Program-made: the position numbers and the translations under genes
Shown here: piece after piece, positions 1 through 8,713 of the stretch
How the letters are laid out: the number at the start of each line of letters is the position of its first letter
How positions within the stretch are numbered: the stretch's first letter is position 1
Notes under the pieces: generated by a model
What the model saw: only the letters and a program-made list of their open reading frames with translations
Told to the model about the DNA's origin: nothing
Database searches by the model: none
Source of the DNA: Ralstonia insidiosa
GTDB lineage: Bacteria; Pseudomonadota; Gammaproteobacteria; Burkholderiales; Burkholderiaceae
NCBI RefSeq assembly: GCF_008801405.1
Contig: NZ_VZPV01000001.1
Span: 868,001-932,000 of the forward strand
Direction of reading: 5' to 3'
DNA length: 64,000 nucleotides

Positions 1-567
1 TTGCCGTGCGCGATGACGGTGGCGTCCACCAGCGCCGCGCTGGGCAAGCTCACGCAACGCGGTTTTCACCATCACGCGATGCGTGTGTATGCGAGCGATG
101 ACCTCGTCGGTGTAGAGGTGGGCGGTGCGGTGAAGAACGTGCTTGCCATTGCGACCGGTACGGCAGATGGTCTGGGTCTGGGCTTGAATGCGCGGGCTGC
201 GCTGGTCACGCGTGGTCTGGCGGAGATGACGCGCCTAGGCATCGCACTGGGTGGCCGTCCGGAAACCTTCATGGGCCTGACCGGCATGGGCGATTTGCTG
301 CTCACCGCCACGGGGGATCTGTCACGCAATCGCACCGTCGGCATGCAGCTCGCACAGGGCCGCACGCTTGACGACATCCTGCACAGCCTTGGCCACGTCG
401 CCGAGGGCGTGCGTTGCGCACGGGCTGTCGCCGCGTTGGCGCGCGCCAAAGGCGTCGACATGCCGATCACCTTTACGGTGTGCGAAGTCCTGTTCGAGGG
501 GCTTGCGCCTGCACGCGCAGTGGATCGTCTGCTACAGCGCGACGCGAAATCCGAATCGGCGCGCTGA
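1..567 (+). CDS. gpsA: Glycerol-3-phosphate dehydrogenase [NAD(P)+], C-terminal part (cut by window start)
   Basis: Reduces dihydroxyacetone phosphate to sn-glycerol-3-phosphate for phospholipid synthesis in the cytosol. The reading frame is open from base 1, and only about 188 of the usual roughly 330 residues are inside the window, so the NAD-binding N-terminus is missing. What remains is the substrate-binding domain. It has the family segment GGAVKNVLAIATG (about residues 41-53) with the catalytic lysine, followed by the conserved NARAALVTRGLAEM stretch and GLTGMGDLLLT. The stop TGA is at 565-567. It converges with trmL, whose stop lies about 20 bases further on. Confidence 0.95.
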   Translation: MPCAMTVASTSAALGKLTQRGFHHHAMRVYASDDLVGVEVGGAVKNVLAIATGTADGLGLGLNARAALVTRGLAEMTRLGIALGGRPETFMGLTGMGDLLLTATGDLSRNRTVGMQLAQGRTLDDILHSLGHVAEGVRCARAVAALARAKGVDMPITFTVCEVLFEGLAPARAVDRLLQRDAKSESAR

Positions 568-587
568 TCCTGATGGAAGGCTGGCGC

Positions 588-1058
588 TCAGGCGCCGCCT
601 TCAAAGCCGTTCTGCCGCCACGCTTCGAACACCACCACCGCCACGGTGTTCGATAGATTCAAGCTGCGGTTGTCGGGCCGCATCGGCAGGCGGATGCGCT
701 GCGAGGTGGGAAACCACGCGCGGCGTTCTTCAGACAGCCCGCGCGTTTCCGATCCAAACACGAACCAGTCACCCGGCTGGAAGGCCATGCTGGCAAACGG
801 CGTGGAGCCCCGCGTGGTGAGCGCGAACATGCGCGCCGGATCAGGCTGTGCATCCCGTAGAAAGGCTTCCCAATCAGCATGCACGCGCATGGTCGCGTAT
901 TCGTGATAGTCGAGGCCGGCGCGGCGCATGCGGGCGTCTTCCAGCGGAAACCCTAGCGGTTCGATCAGATGCAGCTGCGCGCCTGTGTTGGCGCACAGGC
1001 GGATCACATTGCCCGTGTTGGGCGGGATTTCGGGCTCGACGAGGACGACGTTGAACAT
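588..1058 (-). CDS. trmL: tRNA (cytidine(34)-2'-O)-methyltransferase TrmL
   Basis: A 156-residue SPOUT-class methyltransferase. The family 2'-O-methylates the wobble base of tRNA-Leu isoacceptors. It begins MFNVVLVEPEIPPNTGNVIR, the standard opening of TrmL. The SAM-binding knot is built from the FGSETRGL region (about residues 102-109) and the C-terminal IRLPMRPDNRSLNLSN. Length matches the family (about 155-160). It converges with gpsA. The next minus-strand gene, comF, ends about 110 bases upstream of its start. Confidence 0.95.
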   Translation of the reverse strand: MFNVVLVEPEIPPNTGNVIRLCANTGAQLHLIEPLGFPLEDARMRRAGLDYHEYATMRVHADWEAFLRDAQPDPARMFALTTRGSTPFASMAFQPGDWFVFGSETRGLSEERRAWFPTSQRIRLPMRPDNRSLNLSNTVAVVVFEAWRQNGFEGGA

Positions 1059-1168
1059 GATGGCTGGCCAAGGAAATTTCGGCGGCGAGCTTATCTAGAT
1101 TGACGAGGGTTGTCACCCCGCCACAGTGCCAGACTCTGGCCGCGACACAATGTCGCATAAGCATGTAA

Positions 1169-1957
1169 CTAGGGCGTACGCAAGGCAACCACATTGGTGA
1201 CACGCGTGGCGCCTGCGCGTTTGAGCCGGGTGGCAATCTCGCCGAGGGTGGCGCCGGTGGTCATCACGTCGTCGATAACGCCGATGTGACGCCCCGCAAT
1301 GCTGCCCGCGTCCGTCACCTCGAAGGCGCCATGCAGGTTGGTCAGGCGCTCGGCGCGGTCGAGCGAGGCTTGGGCGGGGTTGTCGCGCACGCGACGCAGC
1401 CCATCTGCCTTGGCGGGAATGGCGAGTTGCCCGCCCAGCCGCCGGGTGATCTCCCAAGCCTGGTTGTAGCCGCGCGAGCGCAGGCGGGCTGCCGATAGCG
1501 GCACTGGCAACAGCAGATCCGGCAAGCCGCCCGGCGCGGCAGTCAGCGCATCCCTTAAACGGTCGGCCAGCCACGCCGCGAGCGGCAACTGCGCCCGAAA
1601 CTTCAATCCGGTGACGAGGTGATCGAGCGGCCAGCCGTAGTCCGCAATGACGACGGTGGCATCAAAGTCCGGCATGCCGGCTAGGCAGGCGGGGCAATGC
1701 CGGGCGATGTGCCGGGCGTCCAGTGCGATCGCGCATTGGATGCAGCGCCGCCGGTGCAGTTGCGGCGCCAGATCGCCCATGCAGCCCGCGCAGACCAGTT
1801 CACGCTGGACTGCGCCGCACAGCGCGCAGGCGCACGGCAGCAGGTGCCGCAGGCCGGCATGAAACCATTGGCGCAACAGGGTTGGGGACATAGCAGCCAA
1901 AAGCCACCATCCCAGCCGATTTGCGGCCAATGCGCCATCAGACGGCGCCTGAAACAT
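1169..1957 (-). CDS. comF: ComF family phosphoribosyltransferase-like protein
   Basis: About 262 residues from the ATG at 1957. A downstream ATG at 1891 (MSPTLLRQW) is equally plausible and would give 240 residues. The N-terminal half carries zinc-finger-like cysteines (CACALCG, then CAGCMGDL). The C-terminal half is a type I phosphoribosyltransferase fold with the PRPP loop VIDDVMTTGATLGE about 45 residues from the end. The family is tied to DNA uptake in naturally transformable bacteria, though its enzymatic activity is not established. It is divergent from the methyltransferase gene starting at 2003, so the two share a short intergenic region. The frame stays open further upstream, but that part overlaps the divergent gene and is rejected. 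Confidence 0.88.
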   Translation of the reverse strand: MFQAPSDGALAANRLGWWLLAAMSPTLLRQWFHAGLRHLLPCACALCGAVQRELVCAGCMGDLAPQLHRRRCIQCAIALDARHIARHCPACLAGMPDFDATVVIADYGWPLDHLVTGLKFRAQLPLAAWLADRLRDALTAAPGGLPDLLLPVPLSAARLRSRGYNQAWEITRRLGGQLAIPAKADGLRRVRDNPAQASLDRAERLTNLHGAFEVTDAGSIAGRHIGVIDDVMTTGATLGEIATRLKRAGATRVTNVVALRTP

Positions 1958-2002
1958 CCCGCCGGTATACTTGCTGACCGCAGTTCCAGCCTCGATTTGT
2001 CG

Positions 2003-2944
2003 ATGTCCGATCCCGTTCTCGCCCATCCTGCCGCCTTGCGGCGCGCTTTCGATCGCCGCGCCGCGCGTTTTGCCGACGTGGACTTCTTGCTGCGCGAGGT
2101 CGGGGCCCGAATGCAGGACCGGTTGTCGTACATCAAGCTGACGCCGTCGCGTGCGCTGGACCTGGGCTGTGGCCTGGGTCAAGGCTTGGCGGTGCTGCGC
2201 GCACAGTACCCGGATGCACAGATCTGCGGCGTGGACTGGTCATCCGCCATGCTGGCGCGGGCGACGCAGCTTGATCCGCAACGCACGGATACAGGCTGGC
2301 TTGGCCGGCTGCTGAAGAAGCGTCCCGTCTTCGATTTCGCTCAGGCGGACTTCCGCGCCCTGCCATTTGCAGATGCGTCGTTCGACCTGCTGTGGTCCAA
2401 CTTGGCGCTGCACTGGGACCCATCCCCGCACGCGATCTTTCCGGAATGGCACCGCATCACCACGGAAGGCGGTCTGCTGATGTTCAGCCTGTTCGGTCCG
2501 GACACCCTGCGCGAGCTGCGCAGCGCGCTGGCTGGTATCGACGCGGGCGTGCACACCCTGCGCTTTGTCGACATGCACGACATTGGCGACATGCTGGTGC
2601 ATAGCCGCTGGTCCACGCCCGTAATGGACATGGAGCAGATCACCATCACCTACGAGACGCCGCAGGCGTTGCTGGCCGACGTGCATCTGCTGGGTGGCAT
2701 GGCCGGCCTCATGGATGAAAGCGGCCGCAACTTGGCCGGCGCAGGCCTGCACACGCCGCGCTGGCGCCAACGGCTATTCGATGCGCTTGACGCCCAGCGC
2801 AATCCCGAGGGCCTGATTCCACTCACCTTCGAGGTCGTCTACGGCCATGCCTGGAAGCTGGCGCCCACGCGTCGGCAGGCGCTGGATGATGAGGGGCGGG
2901 CGATGATCCCAGTCGATCAGATCGGCCGCAAACCGCGCGCCTGA
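2003..2944 (+). CDS. SAM-dependent methyltransferase, BioC/NDUFAF5 family
   Basis: A 313-residue class I methyltransferase. The SAM-binding motif I is ALDLGCGLGQGLAVL (about residues 50-64), and the acidic motif II (CGVDWSSAMLARA) follows about 20 residues later. The body contains LLWSNLALHW and the segment LFGPDTLREL. These resemble both BioC (malonyl-ACP O-methyltransferase of biotin synthesis) and the NDUFAF5 family of complex I assembly factors. No other biotin gene is nearby, so the substrate is not decided by context. I chose the ATG at 2003 because the frame upstream overlaps divergent comF. An AT-rich TATACT lies at 1966-1971 but has no good -35 partner. Confidence 0.85.
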   Translation: MSDPVLAHPAALRRAFDRRAARFADVDFLLREVGARMQDRLSYIKLTPSRALDLGCGLGQGLAVLRAQYPDAQICGVDWSSAMLARATQLDPQRTDTGWLGRLLKKRPVFDFAQADFRALPFADASFDLLWSNLALHWDPSPHAIFPEWHRITTEGGLLMFSLFGPDTLRELRSALAGIDAGVHTLRFVDMHDIGDMLVHSRWSTPVMDMEQITITYETPQALLADVHLLGGMAGLMDESGRNLAGAGLHTPRWRQRLFDALDAQRNPEGLIPLTFEVVYGHAWKLAPTRRQALDDEGRAMIPVDQIGRKPRA

Positions 2945-3015
2945 GGCGGTTCTTGATGCGGGAACGGTATTGATAGCCGCTTGTCAAGCCGGGACTTGCA
3001 TAAAGGCGCTTTACC

Positions 3016-3044
3016 TTGTTTGGGGTCAATTGGGACCATATACT
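3016..3044 (+). promoter_or_regulatory. Candidate sigma-70 promoter of the cytochrome oxidase cluster
   Basis: The -35 box TTGTTT (3016-3021) and -10 box TATACT (3039-3044) are separated by exactly 17 bases. It is the only such pair I found in the gap before the DUF2244 gene and ctaC. The spacer holds a small dyad, GGTC-AATTGG-GACC (3024-3037), which could bind a regulator. It lies about 95 bases upstream of the first ATG. Prediction by eye only. Confidence 0.5.
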
Positions 3045-3138
3045 GTGCCGGTTTGTCGCAGCAGTCCCCCCTAAGGCCTATCCCGTTTGTTGCCACGGGC
3101 GAACCGATCGGGTATGCATCCGAGGCAGGAGTGGTTCA

Positions 3139-3681
3139 ATGCACGACATTGCAAATGTATGCGTTGATACGGCGCTCCAGCCAGCATGTGGCGCCTCCAC
3201 CGTTCCGGAATCGCCGCGCAAGAACTGGCTCATGAAGCGAAACTGCTCGCTTTCACCCCGCCAGGTCGGCTGGTTCTACCTCTCGATTGTCATCCTCTCG
3301 TTCGCGATCGCTTCGTTCTTTGCGTGGCAAGGTGCGTGGTTGGTGTTGCCTTTCTCGGGGCTGGAGGTCGCGATTCTCGGTTGGGCGTTGCTGTACTATG
3401 CCCGCCACGCCTCTGATTACGAGCATGTCTGGCTGGAAGACGGCGCGCTGGTGATCGAACAGGTGAGCGTCAACCAGCAGGTGCGTCATGTGCTCAATCC
3501 GCAGTGGGTGCGCGTTGACCCAGGTATGCCGCAAAGTGAGCCCCTTCGGGAGCTGATTGCGTTGCATTCCGGTGGACGTGTCGTGCGGATCGGTCGATTT
3601 CTCGATCCGGCTGGGCGGCGCAGGCTTGCGAACGAGCTTTCCCGGTGTTTGGGACAGGGGCAACCAACCCAGGTCTCATGA
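3139..3681 (+). CDS. DUF2244 domain-containing membrane protein
   Basis: A 180-residue protein of unknown function placed directly before ctaC. Two adjacent membrane segments are visible at about residues 43-63 and 65-88, followed by a soluble domain of about 90 residues (DYEHVWLEDGALVIEQ onward) typical of DUF2244. The ATG at 3139 has an AGGAG about 8 bases upstream. An internal ATG (MKRNCSLSPRQ, residue 32) is an alternative start. The frame is open further upstream, but that part has no recognisable domain. Its position at the head of the oxidase cluster suggests a role in oxidase biogenesis, which is inference only. Confidence 0.85.
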   Translation: MHDIANVCVDTALQPACGASTVPESPRKNWLMKRNCSLSPRQVGWFYLSIVILSFAIASFFAWQGAWLVLPFSGLEVAILGWALLYYARHASDYEHVWLEDGALVIEQVSVNQQVRHVLNPQWVRVDPGMPQSEPLRELIALHSGGRVVRIGRFLDPAGRRRLANELSRCLGQGQPTQVS

Positions 3682-3728
3682 GCCGCGCACCGGGGCAGAG
3701 TGGAATCTGTAAATTGGGTAGATAAAAA

Positions 3729-4985
3729 ATGAAAATGTTGAATAAGACATTGGCAAGTTTGCTGGCGGCAGGCTCACTCCTCGCCTTCGGTCAAACGGCT
3801 CTGGCAGTGGAAGACATGCCAGGCGGCCCCGCAGTGATGCAGCTCAATCTCGCGCCCCCGGTCACCAAGATCGCTGCCGAGATCCATTGGCTGCACTACA
3901 TGATGCTGATCATCTGTATCGTGATCTTCATCGGTGTGTTCGGGGTGATGTTCTACTCCATTTTCAAGCACCGCAAATCGCTGGGCCACAAGCCGGCGAC
4001 GTTCCACGAAAGCACCACCGTCGAAATCATCTGGACCATCGTGCCGTTCCTGATCGTGATCGGGATGGCGCTGCCGGCCACCAAGGCCGTGGTCGCGATG
4101 AAGGACACCACCAATTCTGACCTCACCATCAAGGCCACCGGTTACCAGTGGAAGTGGGGTTACGACTATCTGAAGGGCGAAGGCGAGGGCATTTCGTTCC
4201 TCTCCACGCTCACCACGCCGCGCGAGCAGATCAACAACCAGGCGCCCAAGAGCACCACGTACCTGATCGAGGTGGACAACGAGGTCGTGGTGCCGGTCAA
4301 CCGCAAGGTGCGCATCGTCACCACCGCCAACGACGTGATCCACTCGTGGATGATCCCGGCATTCGGCGTGAAGCAGGATGCGATTCCGGGCTTCGTGCGC
4401 GACACGTGGTTCAAGGCCGAGAAGGTCGGCGTTTACCGCGGCCAGTGCGCCGAGCTGTGCGGCAAGGAACACGCCTTCATGCCGATCGTCGTGCGCGTCG
4501 TGTCCGACGCCGACTACACCAAGTGGGTCGACGGCAAGAAGAAGGAAATGGCCGCCAAGGCTGATGATCCGAACAAGGTCTACACGCTGGATGAGCTGAA
4601 GACGCGCGGCGAGAAGGTCTACACCGCCAACTGCGCGGTCTGCCACCAGCCGAACGGCAAGGGCGGTGGTCCGTTCCCCGCACTGGACGGCTCGAAGATC
4701 GCCAACGGCCCGCTGGCCGGGCACGTGGACATCGTGCTGCACGGCAAGGCAGCAATGCCGCCTTGGGCCTCGGCGCTCAACGATGTGGAAATCGCCTCCG
4801 TCATCACGTACGAGCGAAACAACTGGGGCAACCATACTGGTGACCTGCTGCAACCGTCGCAAGTGAAGGACGCACGCGGCGGCAAGATGCCCGAAGGCGG
4901 CGGCGCCAAGACTGCCGCTGCTGACCCCGCCGGCAAGGTGGCCACCCAACAAGTGAATGCGGCGAAAGACCGCAGCGCTAGCTGA
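3729..4985 (+). CDS. ctaC: Cytochrome c oxidase subunit II with fused C-terminal cytochrome c domain
   Basis: Receives electrons from cytochrome c and passes them through the CuA centre to subunit I. A signal peptide covers about residues 1-26. Two membrane helices follow (about 57-80 and 105-127), then a periplasmic cupredoxin domain. The CuA ligands are visible in GQCAELCGKEHAFM as C240, C244 and H248, with W and E residues conserved. Unlike the short mitochondrial form, the protein continues into a c-type cytochrome domain with a CAVCH heme motif (C302, C305, H306). It ends in a low-complexity Ala/Gly tail. At 418 residues it is a caa3-type subunit II. Confidence 0.97.
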   Translation: MKMLNKTLASLLAAGSLLAFGQTALAVEDMPGGPAVMQLNLAPPVTKIAAEIHWLHYMMLIICIVIFIGVFGVMFYSIFKHRKSLGHKPATFHESTTVEIIWTIVPFLIVIGMALPATKAVVAMKDTTNSDLTIKATGYQWKWGYDYLKGEGEGISFLSTLTTPREQINNQAPKSTTYLIEVDNEVVVPVNRKVRIVTTANDVIHSWMIPAFGVKQDAIPGFVRDTWFKAEKVGVYRGQCAELCGKEHAFMPIVVRVVSDADYTKWVDGKKKEMAAKADDPNKVYTLDELKTRGEKVYTANCAVCHQPNGKGGGPFPALDGSKIANGPLAGHVDIVLHGKAAMPPWASALNDVEIASVITYERNNWGNHTGDLLQPSQVKDARGGKMPEGGGAKTAAADPAGKVATQQVNAAKDRSAS

Positions 4986-5037
4986 TTGATCGTCTGCCGA
5001 TCGTCTGCGTAAGGAAACGAATCCAAGGAGTTCTTCG

Positions 5038-6642
5038 ATGAGCACCGCTGTTACGCACCCGCAAGATCACGCGCACGGTCATGGAGACGACCACGCGCAC
5101 GACCATCCGCACGGCTGGCGCCGTTGGCTGTTCGCGACCAACCACAAGGACATCGGTACGCTGTACCTGCTGTTCTCCTTCGCGATGCTGCTCTCGGGCG
5201 GCACGCTGGCACTGCTGATCCGCCTTGAGCTGTTTGAGCCGGGCCTGCAGTTCTTCCATCCGGAACTGTTCAACCAGTTCACCACGATGCACGGCCTGAT
5301 CATGGTGTTCGGCGCGATCATGCCGGCCTTCGTGGGCTTTGCGAACTGGATGATCCCGCTGCAGGTCGGTGCCTCCGACATGGCCTTCGCGCGGATGAAC
5401 AACTTCAGCTTCTGGTTGCTGCCGCCTGCAGCCATCCTGCTGGTGGGCTCGTTCTTCGCGCCGGGTGGTGCCACGGCCGCCGGCTGGACGCTCTACGCGC
5501 CGCTGTCGGTACAGATGGGCCCGGGCATGGACATGGCGATCTTCGCGGTGCACATCATGGGTGCCTCGTCGATCATGGGCTCGATCAACATCATCGTGAC
5601 CATCCTCAACATGCGCGCCCCCGGCATGACGCTGATGAAGATGCCGATGTTCTGCTGGACGTGGCTGATCACGGCCTACCTGCTGATCGCTGTGATGCCG
5701 GTGCTGGCAGGTGCGATCACCATGGTGCTGACCGACCGCCACTTCGGCACGAGCTTCTTCTCGGCAGCCGGCGGTGGTGACCCGGTGATGTACCAGCACA
5801 TCTTCTGGTTCTTCGGGCACCCCGAGGTGTACATCATGATCTTGCCGGCGTTCGGCATCATCAGCCAGATCGTGCCGGCCTTCGCGCGCAAGCCGCTGTT
5901 CGGCTACAGCTCGATGGTGTACGCGACGGCCTCGATCGCCATCCTGTCGTTCATCGTGTGGGCACACCACATGTTCACGACTGGTATGCCTGTCACCGGC
6001 CAGCTGTTCTTCATGTACGCGACGATGCTGATTGCGGTGCCGACCGGCGTGAAGGTGTTCAACTGGGTGGCCACGATGTGGCGCGGCTCGATGACGTTCG
6101 AGACGCCGATGCTGTTCGCCCTGGGCTTCATCTTCGTGTTCTCGATTGGCGGTCTCACGGGCCTGATCCTGGCCGTGGCCCCGATCGACATTCAGCTGCA
6201 GGACACCTACTACGTGGTGGCGCACTTCCACTATGTGCTGGTGGCCGGTTCGCTGTTCGCGCTGTTCGCGGGCTTCTACTACTGGGGTCCGAAGTGGTCG
6301 GGCTACATGTACAACGAGACGCGCGGCAAGATCCACTTCTGGGGTTCGATGATCACCTTCAACCTCACGTTCTTCCCGATGCACTTCCTGGGCCTGGCCG
6401 GCATGCCGCGTCGCTATGCGGACTACCCGCAGCAGTTCGCCGACTTCAACGCAGTCGCGTCGATCGGCGCACTGGGCTTCGGCCTGATGCAGGTGTACTT
6501 CTTCTTCTTCGTGGTGCTGCCGTCGTACCGCGGTGGCGAGAAGGCCGCCGACAAGCCGTGGGAGGGCGCGGAAGGCCTGGAGTGGACTGTGCCGTCGCCG
6601 GCGCCGTTCCACACCTTTGAAGAACCGCCGCACGTGCATTAA
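5038..6642 (+). CDS. ctaD: Cytochrome c oxidase subunit I
   Basis: The catalytic subunit (534 residues, about 12 membrane helices), which binds heme a and the heme a3-CuB oxygen-reducing site. Signature elements are present in order: TTMHGLIMVFG (heme a ligand), the CuB/cross-linked His-Tyr region HPEVYIMILPAFG, the HH pair in WAHHMFTTGM, and VVAHFHYVLVAG near the C-terminus. The glutamate of the D-channel lies in HPEVY. The first 25 residues are unusually His/Asp-rich (HAHGHGDDHAHDHPHG) before the conserved WRRWLFATNHKDIGT. AAGGAG lies upstream of the ATG. It is transcribed with ctaC, 52 bases downstream. Confidence 0.98.
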   Translation: MSTAVTHPQDHAHGHGDDHAHDHPHGWRRWLFATNHKDIGTLYLLFSFAMLLSGGTLALLIRLELFEPGLQFFHPELFNQFTTMHGLIMVFGAIMPAFVGFANWMIPLQVGASDMAFARMNNFSFWLLPPAAILLVGSFFAPGGATAAGWTLYAPLSVQMGPGMDMAIFAVHIMGASSIMGSINIIVTILNMRAPGMTLMKMPMFCWTWLITAYLLIAVMPVLAGAITMVLTDRHFGTSFFSAAGGGDPVMYQHIFWFFGHPEVYIMILPAFGIISQIVPAFARKPLFGYSSMVYATASIAILSFIVWAHHMFTTGMPVTGQLFFMYATMLIAVPTGVKVFNWVATMWRGSMTFETPMLFALGFIFVFSIGGLTGLILAVAPIDIQLQDTYYVVAHFHYVLVAGSLFALFAGFYYWGPKWSGYMYNETRGKIHFWGSMITFNLTFFPMHFLGLAGMPRRYADYPQQFADFNAVASIGALGFGLMQVYFFFFVVLPSYRGGEKAADKPWEGAEGLEWTVPSPAPFHTFEEPPHVH

Positions 6643-6701
6643 TGCCGGCGTCGCGGGGCCGGTCTGTGCCGGCCCCCGACCCTGCAACCTTCCAGACAAC
6701 G

Positions 6702-6833
6702 ATGTCGAATCCAGAAAAAAGCCCGACGCCCGAGCAACGTGCCAACAACCGCCGGCTCGCGTTCATTCTTGCCACCATTGCGTTGGTTTTCTTTCTGGGT
6801 GTGATTTTCAAGCGCGTGGTGTTCGGCGGTTAG
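6702..6833 (+). CDS. Cytochrome oxidase small assembly protein
   Basis: A 43-residue peptide between ctaD and ctaG. It opens MSNPEKSPTPEQRANNRRLA and then forms one membrane helix (about residues 19-39, LAFILATIALVFFLGVIFKR). Small proteins of this kind sit at this position in beta-proteobacterial cox operons and are annotated as assembly factors. The ATG at 6702 is chosen because upstream codons are Pro/Arg-rich and look non-coding. No experimental function can be read from the sequence. Confidence 0.75.
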   Translation: MSNPEKSPTPEQRANNRRLAFILATIALVFFLGVIFKRVVFGG

Positions 6834-6884
6834 CCGAATCGGTGACGAACGCGCGATCCGTCCCTTGCTGAGCCAAGACCACAT

Positions 6885-7487
6885 ATGAGCCAGATGCCGG
6901 CCCAAGACCGTCAAGACGATCGGACCATCGAACGTGGCCTGAATCGCGCCATGCTCGGCAAGCTGGCCGTGGTGGTCGTGATCATGTTCGGCTTTGGCTA
7001 CGCGATGGTGCCGCTGTACAAGAAGATCTGCGAACTCACCAACATCAACGTGCTGAACACCCGCGACGAGGATGGCGGTGCGCTGCGCAATTCGCAGGTC
7101 GACACGTCACGCACGATCACGGTGGAGTTCGATTCGAACAGCCAGGGGCCGTTCCGCTTCCGCCCGGTCAAGAACAGCATGGAAGTCCATCCGGGCGAGA
7201 TCAGCCAGATCGTCTACGAGGTGGTGAACAAGGAGGGGCGCACGGTAGAGGCGCAGGCCATCCCGAGTTACGCGCCCAAGCAGGCAACCGAGTTCTTCAA
7301 GAAGATCGAGTGTTTCTGCTTCAAGCAGCAGACGCTGACTGCAAACGAATCGCGCGAGATGCCGGTGGTCTTTGTGATCGATCCGGAGCTTCCGAAAGAC
7401 GTGAAGACGATCACCTTGTCCTACACTTTCTTTGAAATCCACGCTCCGTCGGCCATTACGCCGGCGATGCCAAGCAAAGGAACGTAA
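6885..7487 (+). CDS. ctaG: Cytochrome c oxidase assembly protein CtaG/Cox11
   Basis: A copper chaperone that helps build the CuB centre of subunit I. At 200 residues it matches the family. It has a single N-terminal membrane anchor (about residues 24-44, VVVIMFGFGYAMVPLYKKIC) and a periplasmic beta-sandwich domain. The copper-binding motif CFCF is visible (C143 and C145, in IECFCFKQQTL). The conserved KPVKNSMEVHPGE-like region appears as RPVKNSMEVHPGE. It lies within the same transcript as ctaC and ctaD. Confidence 0.97.
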   Translation: MSQMPAQDRQDDRTIERGLNRAMLGKLAVVVVIMFGFGYAMVPLYKKICELTNINVLNTRDEDGGALRNSQVDTSRTITVEFDSNSQGPFRFRPVKNSMEVHPGEISQIVYEVVNKEGRTVEAQAIPSYAPKQATEFFKKIECFCFKQQTLTANESREMPVVFVIDPELPKDVKTITLSYTFFEIHAPSAITPAMPSKGT

Positions 7488-7491
7488 GGAC

Positions 7492-7710
7492 ATGGACGAC
7501 CTCAAGGAAGCGACCAAGCGACGCGCGTCATTCGCACAGACGATGAAGGCGGTGTTCTGGTCCTTCTTCGGGGTGCGCAAGGGGCGCGATCATGACCGTG
7601 ACATGGCGCAGTTGAATCCTGTGCACGTGATCATCGCTGGCCTGTTGGCGACAGCATTGTTCATCTTTGTGCTGCTGATGATCGTGCGCGCAGTGGTTGG
7701 TTCGCAGTAG
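7492..7710 (+). CDS. DUF2970 domain-containing small membrane protein
   Basis: A 72-residue protein starting 4 bases after the ctaG stop, with GTAAGGAC as ribosome site. It has a charged N-terminus (MDDLKEATKRRASFAQ), a MKAVFWSFFGVRKG segment typical of DUF2970, and a C-terminal membrane helix (about residues 46-68). Its function is unknown. The tight spacing to ctaG and position before ctaE point to a role with the oxidase, by context only. Confidence 0.8.
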   Translation: MDDLKEATKRRASFAQTMKAVFWSFFGVRKGRDHDRDMAQLNPVHVIIAGLLATALFIFVLLMIVRAVVGSQ

Positions 7711-7798
7711 CAGGTGGAAGGTTGAGGAGACGGCCTGCGCAGCATGGGCCGGGCAACATCAAGTGAATTCTTAAAAAAATAGAGCTGGAGAAAAAGAG

Positions 7799-8659
7799 AT
7801 GAGTGCGAATCGAGCGAACGCTCCGTACTACTTCGTGCCTGGGCCGTCGCGGCATCCGATTTCGGCAAGCATCGGCTTGCTGATCGTGCTGCTGAGTTCT
7901 GCGGCATGGGTGAACGCGCAGCCGTGGGCGCCGTGGACTTTCCTGATCGGCCTGGTGTGGTTCCTGTTCGTGTTGCGTTCGTGGTTTGCCGACGCCATCT
8001 CCGAATCCGAGGGTGGCAAGTACGGTGATCGCGTGGACGCCTCGTTCCGTTGGTCGATGAGCTGGTTCATCTTCTCGGAAGTGATGTTCTTCGCAGCGTT
8101 CTTCGGCGCGCTGTTCTACGCCCGCGAGATCGCCATGCCCTGGCTGGGCGATCTGAACAACAAGCTGCTGTGGCCTGACTTCAATGCGCTGTGGCCGAAT
8201 ACCGGCCCGGCGGGCACGGTCAAGCCGTTCACGACGATGGGCCCGTGGCCGATCCCGACCATCAACACGGCGCTGCTGCTGACCTCGGGCGTGACGCTCA
8301 CGTGGGCGCACCACGCCCTGCGCGAGGGCAAGCGTACCCAGGTGATCCAGGGGCTGCTGCTGACGATTCTCCTGGGCTTCACGTTCATGGGGTTCCAGGC
8401 GTTCGAATATATCCACGCGTATCACGAACTGAACCTGAAGCTGACGTCCGGTATCTACGGCTCGACGTTCTTCCTGCTGACGGGTTTCCACGGTTTCCAC
8501 GTGACGATGGGTGCGATCATGCTGTCCGTGGTGCTGGGTCGCGTGATCAAGGGACACTTCACGCCGGATCATCACTTCGCGTTTGAAGGTGCCGCCTGGT
8601 ACTGGCACTTTGTGGACGTGGTCTGGCTCGGCCTGTACGTAGTGGTGTACTGGCTGTAA
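7799..8659 (+). CDS. ctaE: Cytochrome c oxidase subunit III
   Basis: The third core subunit (286 residues, seven membrane helices), which stabilises the proton uptake path of subunit I. Recognisable features are the N-terminal YYFVPGPSRHPISASIG, the WSMSWFIFSEVMFFAAFFGA region carrying the conserved glutamate, EYIHAYHELN, and the C-terminal AWYWHFVDVVWLGLYVVVYW. A purine-rich GGAGAAAAAGAG precedes the ATG. It is followed by an intrinsic terminator that closes this transcript. Confidence 0.97.
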   Translation: MSANRANAPYYFVPGPSRHPISASIGLLIVLLSSAAWVNAQPWAPWTFLIGLVWFLFVLRSWFADAISESEGGKYGDRVDASFRWSMSWFIFSEVMFFAAFFGALFYAREIAMPWLGDLNNKLLWPDFNALWPNTGPAGTVKPFTTMGPWPIPTINTALLLTSGVTLTWAHHALREGKRTQVIQGLLLTILLGFTFMGFQAFEYIHAYHELNLKLTSGIYGSTFFLLTGFHGFHVTMGAIMLSVVLGRVIKGHFTPDHHFAFEGAAWYWHFVDVVWLGLYVVVYWL

Positions 8660-8713
8660 GGCAAGAGTGGATTGGGGCGACGTATTTGTCGCCTCGCGCC
8701 TAAGCCGACAAAT

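Noticed and set aside
1697..2002. N-terminal extension of the methyltransferase frame
   Set aside because: The upstream 102 codons run antisense through comF and have no SAM-domain similarity. The ATG at 2003 starts the conserved protein.
4978..6699. 573-codon open frame on the minus strand
   Set aside because: Antisense shadow of ctaD. Composition is extremely His/Arg-rich and no ribosome site or family is visible.
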